From Lepidurus packardi (lineage: Eukaryota; Arthropoda; Branchiopoda; Notostraca; Triopsidae): 64,000 nt of DNA. The notes beneath the pieces are model-generated. The model had not been told where the DNA came from. It saw only the letters and a list, made by a program, of their open reading frames with translations, and did not search any database. Location of the stretch: positions 12,159,412-12,223,411 of the forward strand of contig JAKZAN010000006.1 in the NCBI GenBank assembly GCA_023053545.1, written 5' to 3'. This document shows positions 43,146-53,838 of the stretch, one piece after another; the stretch's first letter is position 1; each line of letters starts with the position of its first letter. The translations under genes were made by a program, and so were the position numbers.

Positions 43146-45207
43146 TCATGTCTTTATCCAACCATTTTGGTGCAAGGGGAATACGGTGTCATGGAGGCAG
43201 GCGAGGAGACTGTGTTTCGAGCCCGGAGCTGAGCCAGCAACCTTACTTCTCTCCATTTCACTTTCCGAAGCGGAGCCGTGTTGCGAGATGAAGCATACCT
43301 TAAAAATATGGATAGCCCTTTGGATTTTTTCTTTTAACATTCTCAAGACGTTCGGTTTACAGATGAGTATGACAAAAATTAAAATGCCTTGCACCATATT
43401 CCACACGTCTGTCACGGTGCTCCATTCTGGACCACCACAAACGAAGGTCACTACTTCCATGATCCACGACACGCCCATCAAAACAAATATGCGAAAGGAT
43501 GTGAACAGCCTGATACAAGGAACACCACTAAGTGAAATGAGCTTTCTTTCTTTTAATTGTAAGACTTTAATGATATACCGATTGCGGATGTATTTCTGTG
43601 AGACGTTGGCTGCAGTTGAAATGTTGTAGTAGCATATAGCGGCCCAGATGAAGTTTATGGTGTTCAGACTCACGAGGATTCCGATAGGAATGTAGAAATA
43701 TGTAGCTAGTTCTGTGTAACCTTTTTGGAAAATAATCGGTTCATTCGAATGGAAAAGCAACAAAACAGTATCCTGCAGGGTAGGCATTCTTCACTCGCTT
43801 ACCGGCAAACCAGCATCGTAGTTGACCAAACCTGGGTTTTATTACCCAAAGTGGGAGTTTTTCTTCGGGGTACCATCGAAAAAGTTGCGTAATCCCCTGG
43901 AAAAGTAAGGGAACACCCCAACCCAAGGCTGAGTAGTACATGGATTGAAGAAGTTGCTTTTTGCCGCTTAGTTGTGTAGTCTGGGCGTGTCTTGATTTTT
44001 GAACGAACAATTTGAATCTCGGGATGAAAGTAAGAAGAGAAGAACGTATGTTACCTGAACATTTTCACTAGGTCCAGGGATATTATTGTCATCCATGTAA
44101 ATGCCGCAAGGAAGAAGTAGTGCGTAAAACTAGCTTTTAACGAAAGTCAGATTATTTGCTTGGAAAAGAGCTTTCGATAAGAGGTTATACTGTACCAAGA
44201 AAAACACAACCGGTATCGGACAAGTGACCTCCGTGGCGCTGCATGTAGCCCATTCCGAAGTACATTGCGCTCATGGAGCCCACTAAACTCATCGTGTTCA
44301 TGCCACCTTGTTTTCCGCGAAGTTTTGCGAGAAAGATGTAGACCAGGAATGTGGCCCCCAGAAAGCCAGCAGAAGTGAAAAGGAACCAGGGGTAGATTTC
44401 TAACACAAGCAAAGTGTGCTTACTGTCTTCCGGTTCGCAAAAGTACGCTTTAATCTGTAAAGGATGGGGAAAATGACACGAGAGTATTAACCGGCATTAA
44501 AATCCAACACTTTCTTCGGATTCATAAAACCAAAGGAATTACCGTTGGTTCGCTGCCGTCTTTGATAAAGTATTCAATGCAATACTCATGGATTTCCTTC
44601 TTTTTAGCCATATGATTAGGCGCCTTTAAGACTCCGGAATATTTCATTACGTAGAAATCATTTCGGTTTTGTACCAAGGAAATGTCCATTATGTAACTTC
44701 GGCATAAAAAGACAGTGGCTATGGAAAACGGGATGGCTAAGTAATCGGTTATGAGGGAAACGTCGCCGTTGCTGTACATGACCCGAATGGGAATTTCACT
44801 TAACGTTAGATTTTCGAATTTTTGGCATGACTTCGTAGTGCTATTTATGAAATACCCATCGGCACAACACGTTTTGACGCAGGGCTTAGTTGCACAAGGA
44901 TTGCAGACTTTAGCCATAAGCGGGTAGTTTTCTAGTTTTTCTTGCTCCGTCAAGTGGGTTTCGTTTTCTAATTCATCGATGCAGTATTCGCCATAATGAA
45001 ATTCGGTTTTCATTATCACGGGTGGGTCCGTAATTAACAAAGTTGATGCGTGGGATACTACCAGGCTCTCTGAATCATTCGAATCCGCGTATCCCACAAT
45101 CGTCCTTAGTTCACTTCCATTGCATTGAATATCCTTGTTGGGAAATTCTTCGATGTAGGTAGAATTTAGTAAGTAGTAGGTATCAGTGCTTTTCAACTGA
45201 ACTGCCT
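43146..45207 (-). CDS. Methuselah-like G-protein-coupled receptor, four exons visible
   Basis: Exons on the minus strand: 45207-44543, 44454-44196, 44133-44055 and 44017-43146, with GT-AG introns of matching phase. Exon 1 encodes a Cys-rich ectodomain (VCNPCATKPCVKTCCADGYF, then EYCIEYF), as in methuselah receptors. Exons 2-4 encode seven hydrophobic segments: TM1 (YPWFLFTSAGFLGATFLVYI), TM2 (MSLVGSMSAMYFGMG), TM3 (YFFLAAFTWMTIISLDL), TM4 (ALGWGVPLLFQGITQ), TM5 (FYIPIGILVSLNTINFIW), TM6 (FRIFVLMGVSWIMEVVTFVC) and TM7 (VQGILIFVILICK). The signal-peptide exon is upstream and not found. A one-base frameshift between TM4 and TM5 (about 43745-43800) means a pseudogene or sequence error. Confidence 0.85.
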
Positions 45208-45270
45208 CTGTAGGACGTTTATAATGTTACAAGGGTCGAGAAAAAACACTTGTTCCCCGTTCTTGCCAGA

Positions 45271-45345
45271 AACTGGTTTGTGGTCATTATGATGCAAGAT
45301 GAACCCCGGATGCAAACTCGCATGGCAACTTTTTCTTCTATCAAT
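45271..45345 (+). repeat. Direct repeat, left copy
   Basis: About 75 bp (aactggtttgtggtcattat ... gcaaactcgcatggcaac) that recurs at 45917-45992 with roughly one difference in six. The pair brackets 570 bp including an unknown ORF. Confidence 0.75.
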
Positions 45346-45550
45346 GGAAGCTTTGCCATGCGTAGCTATCTATATTTCTTGTGATTGTTCTAAACAGCGG
45401 GTAAGCAGCTCAATTTGCAAAGACCATGTCGCAATCCATAAGTTCGTTTCTGTACAAAATTGTTTCAAATGTCGAAATTGGAGTAGATAACCTACCGTTT
45501 GGATTAACATTTCCCACCTTCTAAAATCTTCTTCAGATTCTCTACTTTCT

Positions 45551-45766
45551 TTATCTTCGACAGCGAGTTCTTTTTACATTTACGTTTATCGCTCTTGACA
45601 TTTGACTCTTGATTTCTTCCTGTGCCGCTTTCAGAACGTTTTCTTCCAAGTTTGTGAGGTGACGCCAATGAAAGTAAACTAGCATAGGTTTGCCCTCGTC
45701 AGTTAGAAAACCGGTCCATTTTTGAGACGGATTTCCATGGGCTTTCTTCTCGACTTGGACAGGCAT
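45551..45766 (-). CDS. Unknown ORF, possible exon
   Basis: A 71-codon minus-strand ORF starting at an ATG. Composition is protein-like (KWTGFLTDEGKPMLVYFHW, then LEENVLKAAQEEIKSQMSR), and a possible GTAAAT donor lies after SRAIN. No family recognised. It lies upstream of the receptor gene on the same strand, but nothing links them. Confidence 0.3.
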   Translation of the reverse strand: MPVQVEKKAHGNPSQKWTGFLTDEGKPMLVYFHWRHLTNLEENVLKAAQEEIKSQMSRAINVNVKRTRCRR

Positions 45767-45799
45767 TCTATTGGAGTACGATGATGAAATATGATCATT

Positions 45800-45900
45800 A
45801 GGATGAGGTTATTATATTATAAATGTTAATATAATAACATATATTATATATATGTTATTATAATATATTATAAATTTTATTATATTATATTAAAAACCCG
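45800..45900. repeat. AT-only imperfect palindrome
   Basis: Nearly pure A/T, built from ttatataata-type alternations with several overlapping self-complementary segments. No coding role. Confidence 0.6.
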
Positions 45901-45916
45901 TCTCCGAAAGTTCCCG

Positions 45917-45992
45917 TCTCAGCCGGCAACTGGTTTTTGGTCATTATGCAAGGTGAACCGCGGGTGCAAACTCGCATGGCAACGTTTTCGAA
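45917..45992 (+). repeat. Direct repeat, right copy
   Basis: Partner of 45271-45345. It is followed directly by the inverted LINE ORF1 fragment at 46033. Confidence 0.75.
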
Positions 45993-46032
45993 GCTTTGCC
46001 ACCGAGGAAAAGGTCACTGCGTGCACTTTCAA

Positions 46033-46160
46033 AACTTCCCCGCACAATAGATTTATTACAGGATCTGTCCTTGGGAGACTCGAGTTAATCTATAGGTATT
46101 GGTATAAGTATCTACTGTATCAGAAGTATAAGTATTCACTGTATCATACATCTATACATT
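46033..46160 (-). pseudogene. Inverted fragment of LINE ORF1
   Basis: The reverse complement of about 46690-46845, within the ORF1 of the LINE downstream (shared aaaacttccccgcacaatag and gggagactcgagt). The two copies lie some 530 bp apart in opposite orientation. Confidence 0.75.
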
Positions 46161-46622
46161 GCAAAAGTCCATTACTGACAGCTGTAATGACACAAGTCAT
46201 TGCCATTATTTACGTCGTGTTAATTATGTTAGCCTATATTTCCTATCCGGTGCAACTTGTTGCTATGCGCACTCGCGCAAGTATACATAACTAATAAATG
46301 AATGGTCTCAGACAAAAAGGGCCGGAAAGAGAGCAGAGTTCATTACAGGTGGGTTCGAATATGAGTTCCGCAAACAGATGGCCAAGTCCATGGATCTAGG
46401 ATGTCACGTGACCTTGAAGCATTTTTTCTCTACCCTTTTTCAAAAAAGAAAATGTACATTGGATTTAAAACCATTGATGCCTGGCTTTGATAGGTTTATG
46501 TAGACTAAAGGGGTTTCCTGGCTTTAGCAGTACACTAAAGGGTTGGCTTTTAATTGATTTGCGTATTAAGGTAGGATCGCTAAAAAGAGAGAACAGAATG
46601 TGAACCTTGTTTCACAGGTGGG
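46161..46622. other. LINE 5' region or spacer
   Basis: No ORF with recognisable content. 46320-46620 may be the 5' untranslated or decayed N-terminal part of the LINE ORF1 that follows. Confidence 0.4.
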
Positions 46623-47543
46623 GTGAAAATAGTAGTAGAAACAGATTTAATACCTAAGAGAGTTTGGCTTAGACTCGAATTCTGGGCAGGAGCTGCACTG
46701 GATACTTATACTTATGATACAGTGAATAATTATACTTGTATGATACAGTCAATACTTGAACGACTACCTAGAGATTTACTCGAGTCTCCCAAGGGCAGAT
46801 CCTGTAATAAATCTATTGTGCGGGGAAGTTTTGAACGGCAAATTGTCATCCTATTTGAACTTAGGGTACCTAAAAAAAAAGTTCATCACTTTTACCAAGA
46901 CCCATTAGATGTTATAAGTGTCAAAGATTTGGCTCTATCAGCTCTGTCTGCAAGGCGAGGGATAGATGTGGGCACTGTGCTGGAGAACACGCCACGACAA
47001 TCTGCGAAAACAAGAAAGGGAAAGGAGCCAACATGTGCAAACTGTAATAAGCAACATACTGCAGCGGATAGGAACTGTGAGTTTTTTAAACGAGCCAAAG
47101 GGAACCAAACTCAGGCAAATCGAAAAGCGGACACATTAGGTGATCAGACCATAAAACGTAACGAGGTAGAACACATTGAAAAGAATCAAATATCGGTTAA
47201 TAACGTCAGGGCAGGAGAAATCGCAGAAAAAGAAGAAGACAGAACAGTTCAAGAACTAATGGAAAATGCGAAGAAAACTTTTGTAGTAGCGAAACAAAGC
47301 TACAGTGAGGTATTACAAAGTAAGAAAAAGGAAAAAGAGAGACAAACAAATCGAGAAGAAAGGCAAGAAGACGAAGAGAAGCCAGAAGATGAAAAAGAGA
47401 CAGCTGATTTGGGGAACTGGGTAGGAGGATTGGTCAGAAAAATAATTTCAGTAGTTTTGACAGGAGGGAAATTGGACGAAATCTGCAAGGAAGTAAACAA
47501 TGTTATTAGGAATGGAAACTTTATACAACAAATAGTAACATAG
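46623..47543 (+). pseudogene. LINE F ORF1 (gag-like)
   Basis: A long plus-strand frame with a nucleic-acid-binding knuckle (CANCNKQHTAADRNCEFFKR, CxxCxxxH-type) after the middle, then a long charged region (KKKEKERQTNREERQEDEEK) and a hydrophobic/amphipathic end. This organisation is that of LINE ORF1 proteins, which bind the RNA. The N-terminal third is less convincing and may be out of frame. ORF2 follows within 20 bp. Confidence 0.65.
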
Positions 47544-47912
47544 ATTGCGAGGGCATACACATTTTATTTTGGAATGCCAGGAGCATAAGGGCCAACCCTT
47601 TAACAGCCAATTTAAGTGATTTAAAAATAGAGAATAGATGTTATTTTTATTTGTGAAACATGGCTAAAAGAAGAGATGACAATTAATTTAAGAGGTTACG
47701 AAGAATATAGAGTAGACAGAAAAGGAGACAGAGGGGGAGGAGTACTATTCTGGGTTAAAGAAGGTATTCAGTGGGAGAAAATACATATCAAAAGATACAA
47801 TAACGGGGCCTTAGAATTTATAGGAATACAAGTATTCGGAAGAGGAAAGAAGCTTTATCTAGCTGGGCTATACCTACAGGAAAAAGATAAAAAACACCGA
47901 ATCACAATAGCA
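47544..47912 (+). pseudogene. LINE F ORF2 endonuclease, truncated
   Basis: An apurinic-type endonuclease start (ILFWNARSIRANPLTANL), then after a frameshift near 47640 CETWLKEEMTINLRGYEEYR, DRGGGVLFWVKEGIQW and LYLAGLYLQEKD. It breaks off near 47912, where sequence of a LINE in the opposite orientation begins. RT and 3' end are absent. Confidence 0.75.
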
Positions 47913-48351
47913 GAATATCTTCGTTTGTGTTATGAACTTGATAAAATTGTTTTGTATAAAAAACCGATCAGGCACTGTTCTGTTTCCGATCCTAAAATTT
48001 CTTCAAAGTCCACTGGTATGTTTTTGCTTCGCAGTTTGCTGAATAAAGCGTTGCGCTCCGCTCTCAGGGTCGGACATTCCATGACTAGATGCTTCCCGGT
48101 TTCGTCTCCCTCACCACAGTTTCGGCACACCGGGCTATCCTGTGGCTTAAATCTGTGCATCCACGATCCGGTCTTGCCATGACCACATCTGAGTCTTAAT
48201 ACAGCAACAGCTTCTGTTCAGATGGAGGACCAGATTTAAGCACGAGTTCCCTAGATTACCCTTCTGTAATATAAAGAGAATTCTAACTCGGCTTAAATCG
48301 CTGAACTTGGAGCTTTGCTCCGTTGCAAGCCTTTTTACTGAGCAGTAAAGA
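47913..48351 (-). pseudogene. LINE G 3' end with Cys/His motif
   Basis: A minus-strand C-terminal segment of an RNase H-type LINE: LRLRCGHGKTGSWMHRFKP, then CRNCGEGDETGKHLVMECP, and the end near 47930. The part nearer 48351 is degenerate. It is probably the continuation of the RNase H segment at 53307, separated from it by BEL-D. Confidence 0.7.
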
Positions 48352-48703
48352 TGCACACGGCTCCAACGTCAAGCAAGAACTCTTTGTATTCTTCATACAA
48401 AATTACATTTATACTAAGCTGAAGTCTTTGTCGCTCATCGTCGTCATTGGTCAGTTAAAGATTTTAAACGCCTAGAAACAAGTGCGAAGTCTGTTTTTTG
48501 TCAGTCATAAATCGTCCTACGGGGGGCCCATGCAAAAGGTACCCCTTTTTTGGCCTGTCAATCGTAGGAGTCAGTTTTCAGCCTAGTTACATGTTAGTTA
48601 CGCCTTTCGCGAGCTCCGTACATCTGGAGTTTAGGGAGAAAGGGTAAAGTTGTCAAAGTTGCATGCAAAGGTTGTAAAATTTAACATTTCGCCCGAACAT
48701 CCT
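48352..48703 (-). repeat. 3' LTR of BEL-D
   Basis: Reads TGTTCGGGCGAAATG on the minus strand directly after the polypurine tract and contains a TATA-like gtataaat. It matches 52969-53306. The inner boundary is exact. The outer boundary (tgcacacgg) is estimated from the TG rule. Confidence 0.8.
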
Positions 48704-49954
48704 CCCCCCCAGAGCAGTGCTCCAGGTTTGCCGGAACACTGCTCTCACACTTTTCCAGGAGGCAAAGCCGATGAATCGGGCGAAGATAAATTCCATGTTT
48801 GGTCCGGACCTTGGCTACTCGGACCAAACCGTCAGCTCCAGGAAACGTCTCTTCAACTTGGCCTACACACCATTTTCCTCGTGGCTGAGTAGGCTCTACC
48901 ACAAGAACCACGTCTCCTGGCTGGAAACTTCGTTCTTTTAGCCTCCACTTGTTCCTGGCCACCAAGGACGGAAGATAATGCTTCCTCCACAAGTTCCAAA
49001 CCATGGTAGCTAGGTGTTGGACATACTTGTATCGATCTCTAGGAGCTGGATGAGAGAAATCGCCCGCTGGATTGGGATTCCCGGTTGTTGGTTCAAGAAG
49101 TCATTGGGGGTTAGCGGACGAAAGTCGTTCGGGTCTGAGCTTGTGTAGCTAAGTGGGCGTCCGTTGAGGAACCCAGCTACTTCGAAAAGTACCGTACGTA
49201 GAATGTCTTCAGAGAGAATCCGGTGGTTCTGATTCTCTATTTCCAGTACTCGGTATAGTGCTCTTTTTGCTGACCGGACCAGGCTTTCGTGTACTCCGCC
49301 GAAATGTGGCGCGGAAGGCGGCCGGAATTTCCAACGGATCCCTTTTTGCTTGCAAAATGAGGAAACTTCGGAACTTCCTTGAAGCTCCTTACTATATTGC
49401 CGTAGCATCTTTTCCGCACCCACAAAGTTTGTTCCGCTATCCAAATAAATCGAATAAGGCTTACCTCGGGTAGAAATGAATCGTCGCAATATTAGGAGGA
49501 AGTCGCTTGCCGATAAGGAATGCGCTAAATCCAAATATACAGCTCGGGTGGTCATACACGTAAATATGGCTCCGTAACGCTTTACAGAGCTATTTCGTCC
49601 GTAACTAACCTCCAGAGGTCCAAAATAATCTACCGATATGTGATAGAATGGGGGACAACCAATAGCAAGTCTTTCTACCGGTAAGTAACCCATCATCTGA
49701 GTGGCGGGTTTTGCAAATTCACGAATGCATTTGGGACACGTTCTCCGAGCTTTCTTGATTGCTTCTCGTCCACACAAAACCCAGAAATGTTGACGTATAT
49801 GCGACAGAACGTGATCAGTCCCCGCGTGATTGAGAATTTCGTGAAATCTTTTTATCAACAGTGTAGGGAGAGGGTGTTTTGCTGGTAATATAACGGGGTG
49901 CTTGTGGTCGTAGAGAAGCTTGGCAGACCCGATCCTCCCTCCTACCCTCAACAA
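48681..49954 (-). pseudogene. BEL-D integrase, two frame changes
   Basis: Starts in the zinc-finger region (HPLPTLLIKRFHEILNHAG ... CPKC). The catalytic core follows, with Asp in SVDYFGPLEVS, Asp in YLDSGTNFVGAEK (Leu-Asp-Ser in place of Ser-Asp-Asn) and Glu in GGVHESLVRSAK. Then come LNGRPLSYTSSDPND and, after a frame change near 49010, the C-terminal domain (PGDVVLVVEPTQPRGKW). It is separated from the upstream pol by another frame change near 49960. Confidence 0.87.
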
Positions 49955-49968
49955 CCCGTCTTTCCCAA

Positions 49969-52900
49969 TTATGGGTTCAACGGAAGGATTTTTGAAGTTT
50001 TCTTCAGGGCCTTACCGTGTTGTAACGCTACCAACTCCGTTGAGAACATCTCACTTTGGCACACTCTTAACTGTTCCAAGAATTGTCCTTCAATTTTAGT
50101 GAAACCAACAGTCTCTTCAGCAGACACTGTGAGTGTCGACCAATCGACCGCTTGAGCCGGTTCAATACTTGCGTGAAGAGATTGGACTTCGCAGCTTGTA
50201 CGAATCTCTTCCGTATTGCGTATCCAAGGAATGTCAGTCGGCCAGGTGTCTTCCACTTTCATCAGGAAAGGTGGGCCGGTCCACCACGTTTCGTCGATCA
50301 ATGAATCTGACTCCAAAATAGCACGGGTTGCCAAATCACTACTATTTAAACGCCCCGGTACGAAACGCCGTTCATTTGATTCTGTAAGGGATTCTGTAAG
50401 AATTTCTCCAATCCGATGACTTACAAAGGGTTTGTAGAACGCTGCTGTGGCTCTTGTCCAATTTCTGACACAAGAACTGTCGGTCCAGAACCAACGCTGC
50501 CGTACGCTCCGGGTCAGAGCGCATTGGACATAACTTGCTAAGCGAGCACCAAGTAACGCGGCTTGCAATTCTAACTTTGCAACTGATATAGTTTTAATTG
50601 GTGCCAGTTTTGATTTTGCCATTACAAGACTAACTTTAACGTCTCCGTTTGTGTACACATTCCGGAGATACACTGCTGCGGCGAAAGCTTCTTGTGATGC
50701 ATCACTAAATGTGTGCAATTCGGAATACTCAATAAGGTGTTCGTTATAAAAGAGACAACGAGAGACTCGAAAGTTCTCTAGCTCAAACAGTCGGTCAAGC
50801 CAGCTTTGCCACCACTGTTTTGGCTCTTCCGGAATTGCGTCGTCCCAGTTTAGGCCCCTTAACCCTAGCTCTCGATGCTTGATCTTGGCCTTGACAGTAA
50901 CTGGAGACAATAACCCTAACGGGTCGAACATACCGGCCAGTTTACTTAACAATCCTCTTCGGGTGAATATGATCTTTTCCAAGTTGGTGACCTGGAACGT
51001 CAGAACATCAGCGGTTGGCTTCCAACGTATACCGAGGACCTTTGTATCGGATTCGTCCTCACCAAAGCTACAGCTGAAGTCCTCTGAGGATGATGTCTGG
51101 ACAATGGAGAATTCTGAAGTGATCAGTTTCATGAGCTCCTGAGAATTTGATATCCACTGGTTTAGGTGGAAATCTCCTTTCCCAAGAATCTCCCGGACAT
51201 CCTTTAGACGGGTGAATGCTTCGGATACATCTTTGTCGCTGTCTAGGTAGTCATCAACATACAACTTCTCCATAATTGCACGAACGGCACTTTCCTTGTC
51301 CTCACCGTAGTCTGACGCGGTTCTTCGAATTGTATTGATGGCTACAAACGGTGAACACTTATCTCCGAAGGTAACTCGATCCATTTGGTACACACATGTG
51401 CGACCAGAATCCTTATCTGGCCAAAGAAACTGGTGATACATGGCATCTTCTGACCGTAAACGAATGCGACTGAACATTGCAGTTATATCCGCGGTAAATG
51501 CCACTGCTCCTTCGCGAAACTTGATTAAGACGGTGGGTAATTCGTTCTGAAAAACTGGACCGGTTAATAACGTGTCGTTCAAGCACTTACCCCGATATTG
51601 GGCCGCAGAATCGAACACCACACGTAGCTTCTTTTCTTTAGAAGATTTCTTGTAGACTCCATGATGAGGCAAGAAGTATTGGGGTCCAGTCAAGTCGGAT
51701 GGATTGGTTAAAAGCCTGGCATAACCCTCACTGATATATTTTTCTATCGCCTTGCGATAGTCAAATTCGTAGTTGGGGTCACTACGAAATCGCTTTAATA
51801 GCCCACATAGACGATGTTCCGCTAAGGGCTTATTATCGGGAAGATTAGGTTCTCCTTCTTTCCATGGAAGGGGAGCTTCATATCCGATTTTCAGTTTGCG
51901 TGTACCGTCGTCAACAATGCATTTAGCTCTCTGGGCTTCTGGACATAATCGCATGGGTACAATACTTTCCGTGCCAAAGGATTCAGTATTACAGAAGGCA
52001 CGGAATTCTTGGTCCAAGGTGGAGACTGATTCTTCCATCAATAGAATGATCCGGGCTCGAGCCGGCTTTAGTGGAGTTCCAATAACCCCACGGGCTACCC
52101 AACCAAGTACGGTGTTTAAGGCGACCGGTTCACCGGAATTGCCTTTGCGTACTTCATTGGCAAGCATCAATTCGGAATGGTCTAGTCCCAGCAAAATGTC
52201 AACTGGACCTCCAGCTTCGTGCAAAGATAAGTCTGCCAGGTGCGGCCATTTACCCTGCAAACTTGACCAAGGTACAGGCACCACCGGGCTACATACTTTA
52301 GGTATCGAGTGTGCTTGAATAACAGCTCGATGACCGTCTGTTTGGGATTCTAGGCATAGTGTAACCTTCCGTGACGTACACTCCCTAGATGCCCCCGCTA
52401 CCCCGCTAATACGAAGTTGATTTTCTTCGCCTTGCAGGCCTAGTTTATTAAGGAAACCTTCCCTAATCAATGTTGTGTCACTTCCCTCGTCCAGCATCAA
52501 AGTTGCGCGTTGACGGTTTCCGTCTTTGTCAAGCACGGAGACAGGGATCACACCGAACGCTACTCTCTGTGCCACTCTCTGGGCAGTATGGACGTTAGAA
52601 GACGCGGTCTTCTCCGGGGATTTGGAATGGAGTAATCGGTGGTGACGACGCTTGCAATTAGTAATACCGCACTCCTTAGCGTTTCTACAATCACGGAAGT
52701 AGTGCTGGTCGCGTAGGCAGGCAAAACATAGCTTGTTCTTTTGTGCAAACTCCAAACGTTCTTGGACAGATAGGGCTTGAAAGGCTGCGCAAGAGGAAAT
52801 GAGGTGCTCAGCTCCACATTTTACGCATTTGAGTGTTTTGCGGTTGGAGATAGGGTCTTCCCAATGGTTATTGGGGGCTCCAGCCGTCCCAGCAGCCGTC

Positions 52901-53007
52901 TGATGGCTGTATACCTGTTTCTTGTTGAACCGGTTTTCTTGGGGTTTCTTACCGCTCTGTTCTGTGGCTCCAACGTCAAGCAAGAACTCTTTGTATTCTT
53001 CATACAA
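49969..53007 (-). pseudogene. BEL-D pol with gag remnant, long open frame
   Basis: A 1012-codon open frame. It begins within the LTR repeat and passes into knuckles (CVKCGAEHLISSC, LCFACLRDQHYFRDC) and the protease-like MLDEGSDTTLIREGF. Reverse transcriptase: LRVVFDSAAQYRGK, FTADITAMFSRIRL, KLYVDDYLDSD. RNase H: LHTFSDASQEAFAAAVYL, VAKLELQAALLGARL, WTDSSCVRNW. The DUF1759 gag core is missing. Because the frame is long and clean, the gag deletion is probably recent; it joins LTR codons to knuckle codons in frame. Confidence 0.88.
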
Positions 53008-53306
53008 AATTACATTTATACTAAGCTGAAGTCTTTGTCGCTCATCGTCGTCATTGGTCAGTTAAAGATTTTAAACGCCTAGAAACATGTGCGAAGTCTG
53101 TTTTTTGTCAGTCATAAATCGTCCTACGGGGGGCCCATGCAAAAGGTACCCCTTTTTTGGCCTGTCAATCGTAGGAGTCAGTTTTCAGCCTAGTTACATG
53201 TTAGTTACGCCTTTCTCGAGCTCCGTACATCTGGAGTTTAGGGAGAAAGGGTAAAGTTGTCAAAGTTGCATGCAAAGGTTGTAAAATTTAACATTTCGTC
53301 CGAACA
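52969..53306 (-). repeat. 5' LTR of BEL-D, end of U5 missing
   Basis: Matches 48352-48703 up to ggctccaac and diverges there. Minus-strand start TGTTCGGACGAAATG follows LINE RNase H sequence directly. Confidence 0.8.
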
Positions 53307-53694
53307 GCTTCTCTTCTTCTTTTGATGGTCTTCCATTTGTTGGATCCTAGGTTTTCTGTCTTGAATACAATGCTCTGTGACGTAGTCAGTTTGATTTCGT
53401 TAAAAAAATTTCTTTGGATGTTTGGCTTGGTGATTGTTTTTAGCTCGTGTCTTGTCAGCCCGTTTGTTCTTTCATTGCTGGAGGTTCTTCCTCTCTTTGC
53501 TGCTTGATCCGCTGCATCATTACCAGGGATGCCAATATGGGCGGGGATCCATTGTAAATTGATTGTATAACCATCTACTCTTAAACCTCTTATTTTTCCA
53601 TGAATTTGTTGGCTGAGATCAAAATGAGTTCTGCAACCCAAACTTTTTAGTATAGCTAGCGCCGCCTTTGAGTCTGTTAGAATGACAAATTTGT

Positions 53695-53695
<1 letters not shown>

Positions 53696-53725
<30 letters not shown>
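53696..53725 (+). repeat. Run of 30 G
   Basis: An uninterrupted G homopolymer within the LINE RNase H codons (Pro codons on the minus strand). It could be a true expansion or an assembly artefact. Confidence 0.85.
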
Positions 53726-53727
<2 letters not shown>

Positions 53728-53838
53728 TGTCGCTACCGAATCTAACGCTATTTCGGTTGCTGTAAGTTCAGCTGACAATATGGAGGATCTTTGGAGCATG
53801 GGAAATTCTTTTGTCTCGCCCGTTTTTTCTATATATAC

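Larger units (their letters stand above)
48352..53306 (-). mobile_element. BEL element D, inserted in LINE G
   Basis: Direct repeats of about 340 bp at both ends, a polypurine tract (the minus strand of 48704-48716 is ctgggggggagga) next to the left repeat, and knuckle-protease-RT-RNase H-integrase between. LINE sequence on the same strand lies on both sides. The right repeat opens directly into the pol frame without a primer-binding site or gag core, indicating a deletion from the end of U5 through most of gag. A duplication of the target was not found. Confidence 0.87.

Noticed and set aside
48340-53311. Target-site duplication for BEL-D (gcttc or similar)
   Set aside because: The five bases beyond the right LTR do not recur beyond any reasonable left boundary.
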